In this document: positions 1 to 6,497 of the stretch, piece by piece | Layout: every line of letters begins with the position of its first letter | Position numbering within the stretch: position 1 is the first letter of the stretch | NCBI GenBank assembly: GCA_011682595.1 | Contig: JAACEH010000018.1 | Coordinates: 1 to 22,235 of the forward strand | DNA length: 22,235 nucleotides | Reading direction: 5' to 3' | Origin: Anaerolineaceae bacterium | Lineage (GTDB): Bacteria; Planctomycetota; Phycisphaerae; FEN-1346; JAACEH01 | The notes under the pieces: generated by a model | Database searches by the model: none | The model's input: the letters and a program-made list of their open reading frames with translations, nothing else | What the model was told of the DNA's origin: nothing | Program-made: the position numbers and the translations under genes

Positions 1-126
1 CGGCGGCTGAATCAGCGTCGGCGGTTGATCAACTTTGCGTAGTCCGACCGCTGCGTAGACGATACAGGCCACGCCGACGGCGGTCAACAGGACGGCTCCG
101 GCAGTGACAATATGTTTTCTGTTCAA
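1..126 (-). CDS. Membrane-anchored protein of unknown function (N-terminal part; C-terminus outside window)
   Basis: Only the first 42 codons lie in the window. They read from a TTG start (126-124) with no stop to the edge. The product begins with a short basic stretch (MNRKH), then a hydrophobic helix of about 20 residues (roughly 6-28), then a polar, proline-rich start of the next region. This suits a single-pass inner-membrane protein or uncleaved signal anchor with the rest outside the cytoplasm. TTG was chosen because a very purine-rich Shine-Dalgarno region (repeated GGGAGG) sits directly upstream and no ATG or GTG start fits in this frame. The gene follows miaA on the same strand with a 100-nt gap and has its own good promoter (202-230), so it can be expressed independently. 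I do not recognise the family. Confidence 0.6.
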   Translation of the reverse strand, partial: MNRKHIVTAGAVLLTAVGVACIVYAAVGLRKVDQPPTLIQPP

Positions 127-128
127 GG

Positions 129-153
129 CCTCCCTCCCTCCCCCTCCCTGCCC
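129..153 (-). promoter_or_regulatory. G-tract leader with G-quadruplex potential overlapping the ribosome binding site
   Basis: On the minus strand this stretch holds five runs of three or more G (132-134, 136-138, 140-144, 146-148, 151-153) separated by loops of one or two bases, ending a few bases before the TTG start. The pattern meets the usual G3+N1-7 quadruplex rule with very short loops. It also contains the only Shine-Dalgarno-like sequence for the start. That it folds and affects translation is inference. Confidence 0.5.
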
Positions 154-201
154 TGCGATTCTTACGCGGCGACAGGACATCGGTCGATGCAGCAGCCTGG
201 C

Positions 202-230
202 ATTATAAAGGGGGCGGACGAAAAACTCAA
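202..230 (-). promoter_or_regulatory. Sigma70-type promoter for the small membrane-anchored protein
   Basis: On the minus strand TTGAGT (230-225) is followed after exactly 17 bases by a perfect TATAAT (207-202). Initiation is expected near 195, giving a leader of about 70 nt that includes the G-tract. The -35 box overlaps the miaA stop codon (229-227), so the promoter is embedded in the end of miaA. Confidence 0.65.
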
Positions 231-1216
231 TCGCCTCGCTCACCGGTCGCCGGCGACCGGCCCGGGCGGCCCGGCGGCGGACGGTTCCGCCAGAGGGCGA
301 CAATTCGCTTGGCGGTATCCTCCGGCGGTTCGTGCGGCGACACGTCGATCCACTGCAGAAAGGCGAGCGACCGCAGGTGGGTCATCTGGCGGCGGGCGAA
401 GGTCCGCGTGTTCTTCCCGATTCGTTCTATCGCCTGGCGGCCGGACAGGCGGCCCTCGGCGAAGTCGATCATCTCGCTGTAACCGACGGCCCGCCGGGCC
501 TCGCGCGAAAGCCCCCTGGGGTGGCCCAGCAACCGGCGGGCCTCGTCCTCCAGGCCGGCGGCCACTATCCGCTCGACGCGCCGGTCGATGCGGCGGTTCA
601 GGTCGTCGCGCGTCCGACGCAGACCAACCACCAGCGGCTGCACCTCGGGCCGCAGCCGGGTGAACTGCTTCTGCTGCTCGGAGATCGGGCGACCGGTCTT
701 CTGGTAGACCTCCAGTGCCCGGATGATTCGCCGCAGGTCGTGGGGATGAATCCGCCCGGCCGCCGCGGGATCGACCGCGGCCAGGCGAAGGTGCAACGCC
801 GCGGTCCCCTGGCTGTCGGCCTCGGCCTTCAGGCGCGAGCGGATTTCCGGGTCGGCCCCCGGCCCTTCGAACAGGCCGAACAGAAGCGCCTTCAGGTACA
901 GCACCGTCCCGCCGGAAATGATCGGCAAGCGGCCCCGGGCCATGATGTCGCGGATGGCCGCCTCGGCCAATTCGGCCCAGCGGGCGGCCGAGAAACTTTC
1001 CCACGGATCGACCACGTCGAGCAGGTGGTGCGGCACAGCCCGGCGACTGTCGGCCGAGGCCTTGGCTGTGCCGACGTCCATGCCGCGATAGACTTTCATC
1101 GAGTCGAGGCTGACGATTTCGCCGTCCAGGCGCCGGGCCACAGCCAGCGAGGTTCGCTCCTTGCCCGAAGCGGTTTGGCCGCAGATCACGAGAAACTCCA
1201 GTGCCCTGTCGCTCAT
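227..1216 (-). CDS. miaA: tRNA dimethylallyltransferase
   Basis: MiaA transfers a dimethylallyl group from DMAPP to N6 of A37 in tRNAs that read UNN codons, the first step towards ms2i6A. The 329-residue product has the family landmarks in order: an N-terminal P-loop (GQTASGK), the DSMKVYRGMDVGTAK motif, the PHHLLD segment, GGTVLYLKAL, and the RRIIRALEVYQKTGRPISEQQ block near the middle. Length is normal for the family (about 300). The frame is open for 35 more codons upstream, but the ATG at 1216 starts just ahead of the P-loop strand as in relatives, and the upstream residues look like non-coding translation. Oddity: after GK the usual Ser/Thr is replaced by E-R-T-S, which reads like a two-residue insertion in the P-loop. 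It is divergent from a tRNA gene and upstream of a small membrane-protein gene. Confidence 0.95.
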   Translation of the reverse strand: MSDRALEFLVICGQTASGKERTSLAVARRLDGEIVSLDSMKVYRGMDVGTAKASADSRRAVPHHLLDVVDPWESFSAARWAELAEAAIRDIMARGRLPIISGGTVLYLKALLFGLFEGPGADPEIRSRLKAEADSQGTAALHLRLAAVDPAAAGRIHPHDLRRIIRALEVYQKTGRPISEQQKQFTRLRPEVQPLVVGLRRTRDDLNRRIDRRVERIVAAGLEDEARRLLGHPRGLSREARRAVGYSEMIDFAEGRLSGRQAIERIGKNTRTFARRQMTHLRSLAFLQWIDVSPHEPPEDTAKRIVALWRNRPPPGRPGRSPATGERGD

Positions 1217-1223
1217 AGTGACG

Positions 1224-1252
1224 TTTCTAGTTCCCCGGCCCCGGCCAGTCAA
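1224..1252 (-). promoter_or_regulatory. Candidate miaA promoter giving an almost leaderless transcript
   Basis: On the minus strand TTGACT (1252-1247) lies 17 bases before TAGAAA (1229-1224). The expected start, 6-7 bases past the -10 box, falls at about 1217-1218, immediately before the miaA ATG at 1216. The -35 box matches 5 of 6 consensus bases and the -10 box 4 of 6. If used, it also excludes the upstream-extended start. Confidence 0.45.
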
Positions 1253-1314
1253 GCCCCGAAGCCCCGGAGCGGCTCCGGGACAGCCCGTTTGCGGCCCAAC
1301 AGAGCGGCAAGAGC

Positions 1315-1342
1315 TTGACATCGCAGAGCGAATGTTTATATT
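1315..1342 (+). promoter_or_regulatory. Strong sigma70-type promoter of the tRNA-Met gene
   Basis: A perfect TTGACA (1315-1320), a 16-base spacer and TATATT (1337-1342) sit 12 bases upstream of the mature tRNA 5' end. Initiation would fall near 1349, leaving a very short 5' leader for RNase P. Confidence 0.8.
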
Positions 1343-1354
1343 GTTGAGGCTCGT

Positions 1355-1431
1355 GGCTGCGTAGCTCAGTTGGTCAGAGCAGCGGATTCATAAGCCGCGG
1401 GTCGGTGGTTCGAATCCACCCGCAGCCACCA
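1355..1431 (+). tRNA. tRNA-Met(CAU), elongator type, with encoded CCA
   Basis: The full cloverleaf is visible. The acceptor stem GGCTGCG (1355-1361) pairs with CGCAGCC (1421-1427), followed by discriminator A1428 and an encoded CCA (1429-1431). The D-arm is GCTC/GAGC and the T-arm GGTGG-TTCGAAT-CCACC. The anticodon loop TTCATAA gives anticodon CAT. Length and sequence are close to bacterial elongator tRNA-Met. It lacks the GGG/CCC anticodon stem and the mismatched first pair of initiators. A CAU anticodon could also be tRNA-Ile2 (lysidine-modified), which I consider less likely from the acceptor stem. Oddity: the anticodon stem GCGGA/GCCGC carries an A-G mismatch at the pair closing the loop (31-39). 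Confidence 0.92.
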
Positions 1432-1443
1432 TCCTTCGCTCTC

Positions 1444-1466
1444 AAGAACTTGTTGCGAAGTTCTTT
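1444..1466 (+). terminator. Possible terminator hairpin after tRNA-Met
   Basis: AAGAACTT (1444-1451) and AAGTTCTT (1458-1465) form an uninterrupted 8-bp stem with a 6-nt loop, starting 12 bases after the tRNA CCA. The 3' arm is T-rich, but no long T run follows, so efficiency is uncertain. Confidence 0.45.
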
Positions 1467-1483
1467 CGAGCTGCGGCCGGCAG

Positions 1484-1525
1484 GCCAGCCTTTTGGCGAG
1501 TAGTATGCACGAAGCGAAGGCTGGC
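1484..1525. repeat. Inverted repeat in the tRNA/vWA-gene spacer
   Basis: GCCAGCCTT (1484-1492) is repeated inverted as AAGGCTGGC (1517-1525) around a 24-nt centre. It lies in the 265-nt spacer between the tRNA and the vWA gene (1432-1696), which holds no credible gene. Further structure is possible at 1591-1617 (GGGCC/GGCCC around CGGC-AA-GCCG), followed after a few bases by five T (1625-1629), which might act as a weak terminator. Confidence 0.5.
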
Positions 1526-1696
1526 GCCCGCCGTAGCTCTTCGTTTGCGCCAGGTGTTGAGATCAGCAAGGACATCTGAAGAGCGAAAGAGGGCCGCGCG
1601 GCAAGCCGGTCTGGCCCCCGGGGGTTTTTCGCCACACTGCAGCCCGCCGAGTGTTTAGAATACTAAGGTCGCGGTTCTTGCACCAAGGGGCTGCCT

Positions 1697-3449
1697 GTGA
1701 AGGTGTTACCACTGGGACGATTGGTTCTGACTTGGGTGTTGGCGGCGACGGTCGGGGCCGTAGCCATGGCCGCCGATCCGCCGGCTGAGGATCGCTCCCC
1801 GCCGGGCGATGCGAAACCTGCCGCAGAAAAGACCTCCACCGAGAAGCCGTCGTCCGACAAACCCGCCACGCCCAAAGCGGTGCCGTTATCGCAGCGGCCC
1901 GAGACGATCGAGAAGTTCGCGCGCTACTACCTCGACATGTACGGCCTGCATCTGAAGAGCCGCGACTGGATGGCCCGGGCCATGGGGGTGATCAGCCTGG
2001 CCCGGCTGGACGATCCGCGAGCCACCGAGAAGCTGATGCAGACCATGCTGGGCGACCGCGATGAGCTGGTTCGCATCTACGCCTGGGAAGCCCTGCACGG
2101 GCGGCAGGAGCGGCTGACCGAGCAGCAGCGGCACCTCTGGATTCGCACAGCCTTCGACCTGCAGCGCAAGGATGCCCTGCGCGGCGACCTGCGGCTGGCC
2201 CTGATCGGGCTGATCGAGGCCGGCGGCCCGACCGTGCAGAACAAGAAGATCTTCAAGAAGATTTTCAAGAACACCAACTCGATCAATCCCAGCGATATCA
2301 ACACGCTGTACGCCCTGGGCGACATGCTCAAACGATGGAAAAGCCCGGACCTGGCCGGCTATCTGATCGACTCGATGAAAGACCTCGATGACGCCTACCG
2401 GGCGGAAGTCGTCCTGCGGCGGATTCACGACAAGATCCCGCGCTCGTCCACAATGCGGATGCAAAGCTCCAGGACCATGTGGGACACCACGCGAAAGCGA
2501 TGGCGGGACTGGCTCAAGGAGGCCAAGTACAAGGAGATTCTGAAGTATCAGTGCAAGCCCTACGCCGGGAAGTCGAAGATTATGCCCGGGGGCTGGAAGA
2601 TCACCGACACGGCCGACCCGCGATGGCGAAAGGACCTGGAACTGCGCAAATTCCGGCTGGACCAGCTCGACGTGGGTATTGTGCTGGACACGACGGCCTC
2701 GATGGGCCGCCCCTTGGCCTGGGTCAAGCGCGACGTGGTGAAAATGATGCGGGCTTTCGAGATGATCAGCCGCGAGCCGCGAATCGGCGTGACGCTGTAC
2801 CGCGACCACGGCGACCAGTACGTGACCAGGAACATCCCGCTGACCAGCAACGCCAGGAGCCTGGCCAAGGCCCTGAGGCCTTGTCAGCCCAAGGGCGGCG
2901 GCGACGTGCCGGAGGCCGTCTACGAAGCGCTGCGGGCCATGATCAAGAAGCAGAAGTGGTCGCCCAGCAAGACGGCCCGGAAGGTGATCCTGTTGATCAG
3001 CGACGCCCCGCCCCAACAGAAGACCCTGGGCAAGATCGAACAACTGGTCACCGAAGCGGTCGAGGACAGGTTCCTGGTGCACGCCATCAAGGTCCGCACG
3101 AGCAAGTATGTCGAACGGCGGCTGAACCTGCCGAACTACGACAAGGAGATGAAGACCTTCGACGACATCGCCCGCTGGGGCAATGGCCGCAGCGTCTGGG
3201 TGCAGTTCTGGACGCAGTCCTCGAGCGGCCGCTGGCAGGGCACGGCCCGGCAACCTGGCCGAACGGGTCATCTTCCGGGCGGTCCTGAAGTCGATCCTGG
3301 AGGGAGGCTACCGCGACCGGGTGGACCCCTTCATCAACGTGCTTCTGGAATATGTCCAGGAACCCTTCGAGGAGAAGCGCCTGGCCTTCGAGAAAGCCGG
3401 CCCGCACCGCCCGGGCGGCCGACCCGGCAACCCGCAGATGAATCGCTGA
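1697..3449 (+). CDS. Secreted vWA-domain protein with HEAT-like N-terminal region (apparent frameshift)
   Basis: The start is GTG with AAGGGG six bases upstream. The product has a signal peptide (about 1-25, AMA/AD junction), then a low-complexity Pro/Lys/Glu linker (27-65), then a helical HEAT-like region (about 70-275). A von Willebrand factor A domain follows from about residue 324. Its MIDAS reads D331-T-T-A-S335 (DxTxS, a variant of DxSxS), with GGGDVPEA near 400 and LLISDAPP near 432 as later vWA strands and metal-site loops. After about residue 516 the frame turns into Arg/Pro-rich nonsense, while the next frame continues with a convincing end (GNLAERVIFRAVLKSILEGG onward) to a TGA at 3447-3449. 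One extra base in the GCCCGG stretch near 3245-3253 would explain it. The expected intact length is about 584 residues. The role is probably metal-dependent protein or ligand binding outside the cytoplasm; the partner is unknown. Confidence 0.8.
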
Positions 3450-3479
3450 GCCTTCGAGGCCGGCCGACGCCACCCAACC

Positions 3480-3513
3480 ACCCAAGATCACCCAAGATCA
3501 CCCAAGATCACCC
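3480..3513. repeat. Short tandem repeat, 10-bp unit x3
   Basis: CCCAAGATCA occurs three times head to tail at 3481-3510, with a partial unit (CCC) following and an A before it. It lies just after the stop of the vWA gene, in the 231-nt spacer before hcp. Confidence 0.85.
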
Positions 3514-3579
3514 GAGACCCTCCTGAAGTCCGCCTCCTTGCCCGCCACCGCGAAAAAAAATCTCAAAAATCTCAGAAAA

Positions 3580-3593
3580 TTGACCCATATCAA
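3580..3593. promoter_or_regulatory. FNR/HcpR-type operator upstream of hcp
   Basis: TTGAC-CCAT-ATCAA matches the CRP/FNR-family consensus TTGAT-N4-ATCAA at nine of ten positions. Its centre (3586.5) is about 41.5 bases upstream of the start predicted from the -10 box at 3616-3621, the classic position for class II activation. hcp genes are commonly controlled by FNR or HcpR regulators in response to anaerobiosis or nitrosative stress. No regulator gene is in the window. Confidence 0.65.
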
Positions 3594-3621
3594 AGACAAC
3601 GTACGGCAGTTCAGCGATAAT
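3593..3621 (+). promoter_or_regulatory. Candidate hcp promoter
   Basis: GATAAT (3616-3621) matches the -10 box at 5 of 6 positions. A poor -35 (AAGACA, 3593-3598) lies 17 bases upstream and abuts the operator, as expected for an activator-dependent promoter. The predicted start is A3628, about 53 bases before the hcp ATG. Confidence 0.5.
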
Positions 3622-3680
3622 CCAGGCAAAGAAAGTTTGACTGTTCAGCCAGTAGCCCCACAGAAATGGAGGTAGTTGAA

Positions 3681-4976
3681 ATGGACGCGAAAATGTTCTG
3701 TTACCAATGCGAGCAGACCGCCGGCGGAAGCGGGTGCACCCAGTCCGGTGTGTGCGGCAAGAACCCGACCGTGGCCGCCTTGCAGGACCTGCTGATCTTC
3801 GGCATCAAGGGCGTTGCGGCCTACGCCTATCATGCCCGCGAATTGGGGGCTGTGAATCCGGAGGTCGACGCCTTTCTGGAGAAGGGGCTGTTTGCGACCC
3901 TGACCAACGTCAATTTCGACGCGGGCGACTTTGTGAACCTGGCCCTGGAGTGCGGGAAGGCCAACCTCCAGGCCATGAAACTGCTCAACGAGGCACACGT
4001 CGAGCGGTTCGGCAAGGCCGAGCCGACCGAGGTGGCCATCGGCACCGTGGCCGGACCGGCCATCCTGGTCAGCGGGCACGATCTGCTGGCCCTGGAGAAG
4101 TTGCTCGAGCAGACCGAGGGCAGCGGCGTAAACGTCTACACCCACGGCGAGATGCTGCCGGCCCACGGCTACCCGAGACTCAAGAAACACAAGCACCTGG
4201 TCGGCAACTACGGCGGAGCGTGGCAACTCCAGAAGAGCGAGTTCACCGAGTTCCCCGGGGCCATCCTGGTGACCACCAACTGCCTGATGCCGCCCAAGGA
4301 CGCCTACAAGGACCGCCTTTTTGTGATGGGGCCGGTCGGCTTCCCGGACGTGGCCCGCATTGACGACTTCGACTTCTCGGCGGTCATCGAGAAGGCCAAG
4401 GCCCTGCCGCCGCTCGCGGAAAAAGCCGACAAGACCATCATGACCGGCTTCCAGCACCATGCCGTCCTGGGCCTGGCCGACAAGATCGTCGGGGCGGTCA
4501 AGGCGGGCAAGATCCGCCACTTCTTCCTGATCGGCGGCTGCGACGGAGCCAGGCCGGGACGCAACTACTACACCGAATTCGCCGAGCAGGTGCCCCAGGA
4601 CTGCGTGATTTTGACGCTGGCCTGTGGCAAGTACCGCTTCAACAAACTCGACTTCGGCGATATCGACGGCATTCCGCGGCTGCTGGACGTCGGCCAGTGC
4701 AACGACGCCTACAGCGCGGTCGAGATCGCCCTGGCCCTGGCCGATGCCTTCGACTGCGGCGTGAACGAGTTGCCGCTGAGCTTCATCATCTCGTGGTACG
4801 AGCAGAAAGCGGTCTCCATCCTGCTGACGCTGCTGCACCTGGGCATCAAGGACATTCGCCTCGGCCCGTCGCTGCCGGCCTTTGTCAGGCCCGAGATTCT
4901 GAAGGTCCTGCAGGACAACTTCAACCTCATGGCCATCGACGAGCCAGCCAAGGACCTGGCGGCCTGCCTGGCCTGA
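3681..4976 (+). CDS. hcp: Hydroxylamine reductase / hybrid cluster protein, short form
   Basis: Hcp is a cytoplasmic Fe-S enzyme linked to hydroxylamine reduction and nitric-oxide defence in anaerobes. The ATG at 3681 is chosen because GGAGG (3668-3672) lies eight bases before it; an in-frame ATG at 3666 would overlap this site. The product has 431 residues. Its N-terminal cluster cysteines C7, C10, C19 and C25 have the spacing of Desulfovibrio (class I) Hcp. All expected hybrid-cluster ligands are present: H133 (SGHD), E157 (THGE), C201 (TTNC), C287 (GGCDG, the persulfide Cys), C315 (LACGKYR), C340 (GQCND), and E374/K376 (WYEQK). Compared with class I enzymes of about 550 residues, one helical bundle of about 110 residues after the first domain is missing, as in class III (archaeal/thermophile-type) proteins. 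It stands alone, with its own regulated promoter and terminator. Confidence 0.95.
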   Translation: MDAKMFCYQCEQTAGGSGCTQSGVCGKNPTVAALQDLLIFGIKGVAAYAYHARELGAVNPEVDAFLEKGLFATLTNVNFDAGDFVNLALECGKANLQAMKLLNEAHVERFGKAEPTEVAIGTVAGPAILVSGHDLLALEKLLEQTEGSGVNVYTHGEMLPAHGYPRLKKHKHLVGNYGGAWQLQKSEFTEFPGAILVTTNCLMPPKDAYKDRLFVMGPVGFPDVARIDDFDFSAVIEKAKALPPLAEKADKTIMTGFQHHAVLGLADKIVGAVKAGKIRHFFLIGGCDGARPGRNYYTEFAEQVPQDCVILTLACGKYRFNKLDFGDIDGIPRLLDVGQCNDAYSAVEIALALADAFDCGVNELPLSFIISWYEQKAVSILLTLLHLGIKDIRLGPSLPAFVRPEILKVLQDNFNLMAIDEPAKDLAACLA

Positions 4977-5009
4977 GCAGAACTAAGCTGCAAGAGAACC
5001 ATTGAAACA

Positions 5010-5045
5010 GGCGAGGCGGTCCGTATGGGCCGCCTCGCCATTTAT
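5010..5045 (+). terminator. Strong intrinsic terminator of hcp (possibly bidirectional)
   Basis: GGCGAGGCGG (5010-5019) pairs perfectly with CCGCCTCGCC (5030-5039). Three more inner pairs (one a G-T wobble) leave a 4-nt loop. ATTTAT follows on the plus strand. It lies 34 bases after the hcp stop and between convergent genes, so it may also stop the minus-strand transcript, where the T-tract is weaker. Confidence 0.85.
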
Positions 5046-5074
5046 ATATGCACTCGGAACTGACGCAGTTGCCG

Positions 5075-6295
5075 CTACTGGCCGGCGGCGATCTTGTACA
5101 GGTGTACCTCCCACGGCTTGAAGTCGTCGACGAACAAGCCATTCTCGACCGCAATGCTGCGATCCTCGCCGATGACCTCGGCGGTCGCCTTGGCGCCCAG
5201 GCCCTTGATCTGGAACGTCGCCCTGGCCTTACCTTCTCGCATCGGAACAGCGAAAATATAGGTCGCCCCGCCGTGGCTCTTGACCATGATGTCGATCGGC
5301 ACTTGTTTGCCGTAGCTGGTCGCGGTGGCCAACTCATCGACGGTCGGCGAGTTGAGCACGGGGGCAAGTTCGCGTATCTGCATGTTGATTTCTCCGACCG
5401 CTTTGGCCATCTCCGGATAGGCCAGCAGCCCCGCCTCGATGAACTTCGGCTTGAATTGGTGAACGAAATAGCAGATACCCGTTGAACCGTGAATCAGGCT
5501 CATCCAGACTTCGGCTTTCACGTGACGCGGCTCCGGTTTGTTTTCGGCATTGGGGATGCATTCCACGATAGTCCAGACGACATTCCTGCCGCCGCCCCAT
5601 TTCTGCAGCCGGTCAACACCCAGGGGCACCAGCCATAGTTTGCCCTTCTTCCCGGGCTTGGTTGCCCTCATCGGATAGATGTCGTAGCTGACGATGTCGC
5701 AGCCCTTGAGGAACTCGATGTAGGTCTTATGATCCCTGACCCACTTGCCTACGTACGGGTCATAGGCCACGCCCTGGCCCAGGTTCAGGTAGACCGGCCG
5801 CGTCGGGTCGTTCTTTTTCATCCTCTGGTAGTCCGCGATCGTCTCCTCGGGATGGGCCACGGGAATCCACTTCTTGTCCTCGGCGTCCCTTTTCATGTTG
5901 TCGGGCTCGTCGCCGTGCATCCAGCCGATGATGATCGGATCGTCACGGTGCTTCAGGCCCACCTCGTTCTGGGCGCAGATGACCTTCATGCCGTGGCTCT
6001 TGAGGTCCTTCAACTGCTTCTCGGTTGGCCCCTCCCACTGACCAATATACATGTTGATCCCGATCGCCTTATACTTCGGCGCGTTACGCGGCGCTTGCAT
6101 CCACACAGCGATGGGGAAGAAATCCGGATCGGTTGGTGGGCCGTTTCCCCATCCGGCATAAGCACTCTTGTGCACATCTGGTTTCACGCCGCCCTCCTTT
6201 CCGGCTGCGCCCTCAACTACTGCAACCGCGTAGACCGTCGCCGCCGCGGCAACCACTGCCATGACCGCCAGAGCAATCGTCGCCAAGCGTTTCAT
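5075..6295 (-). CDS. Secreted TIM-barrel glycoside-hydrolase-like protein
   Basis: The 406-residue product starts at ATG 6295, six bases after GGAGGAG. A signal peptide (about 1-23) precedes a probable (beta/alpha)8 barrel (about 55-310) and a small C-terminal beta-rich domain (about 315-403). This resembles clan GH-A enzymes such as beta-galactosidase-type proteins. HGDEPDN (127-133) looks like the strand-4 acid/base motif, with E130 in the NEP-like position. WTIVEC (241-246) gives E245 as the candidate strand-7 nucleophile. The barrel residues around GWMHGDEP and VSYDIYPM are typical of such sugar-cleaving enzymes. The substrate cannot be told, and assignment to a named GH family is not possible by eye. 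It is transcribed after the aldolase-family gene, but 202 nt separate them. Confidence 0.7.
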   Translation of the reverse strand: MKRLATIALAVMAVVAAAATVYAVAVVEGAAGKEGGVKPDVHKSAYAGWGNGPPTDPDFFPIAVWMQAPRNAPKYKAIGINMYIGQWEGPTEKQLKDLKSHGMKVICAQNEVGLKHRDDPIIIGWMHGDEPDNMKRDAEDKKWIPVAHPEETIADYQRMKKNDPTRPVYLNLGQGVAYDPYVGKWVRDHKTYIEFLKGCDIVSYDIYPMRATKPGKKGKLWLVPLGVDRLQKWGGGRNVVWTIVECIPNAENKPEPRHVKAEVWMSLIHGSTGICYFVHQFKPKFIEAGLLAYPEMAKAVGEINMQIRELAPVLNSPTVDELATATSYGKQVPIDIMVKSHGGATYIFAVPMREGKARATFQIKGLGAKATAEVIGEDRSIAVENGLFVDDFKPWEVHLYKIAAGQ

Positions 6296-6402
6296 CTCAA
6301 TCTCCTCCACTCGCTGGAATCTCGATAGACCGTAAGAACGCCATAGTGCGAAGTGCGAAATCAGGGCACACACCGAGCATGAAACACCGTCGGCCGCCGC
6401 CC

Positions 6403-6413
6403 GGGGGGGGGGG
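6403..6413. repeat. Homopolymer run of 11 G
   Basis: Eleven consecutive G on the plus strand lie about 110 nt upstream of the start of the glycoside-hydrolase-like gene, in its probable 5' region (C run in the transcript). An A/T-rich block just upstream (TATATT on the minus strand, 6424-6419) might be a -10 box, but no fitting -35 was found. Confidence 0.9.
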
Positions 6414-6497
6414 CTGCTAATATAAGGAATCTTGTGTCAGACTGATGCGACCTGATCGTGCGCTGTCAAACACCGAATGGGGCGACGAACCGGACGA

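Noticed and set aside
1261..1282. CCCGGAG-CGG-CTCCGGG hairpin between miaA and the tRNA promoter, considered as a terminator.
   Set aside because: No T run follows on either strand, and it lies upstream of both divergent promoters.
332..1318. A 328-codon open frame on the plus strand opposite miaA.
   Set aside because: It is a shadow of miaA with no recognisable domain and no ribosome binding site.
1366..1635. An open frame on the minus strand running through the tRNA.
   Set aside because: Its C-terminus is simply the reverse translation of the tRNA gene (a well-known spurious pattern), and the rest is structured spacer.
1886..3271. A 461-codon open frame on the minus strand opposite the vWA gene.
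   Set aside because: It is antisense to a gene with clear signal peptide and vWA motifs. It shows no domain of its own and no ribosome binding site.
6464..6469. TTGACA on the minus strand considered as a promoter for the glycoside-hydrolase-like gene.
   Set aside because: No acceptable -10 box lies 15-19 bases downstream; the best candidate matches only three of six bases.
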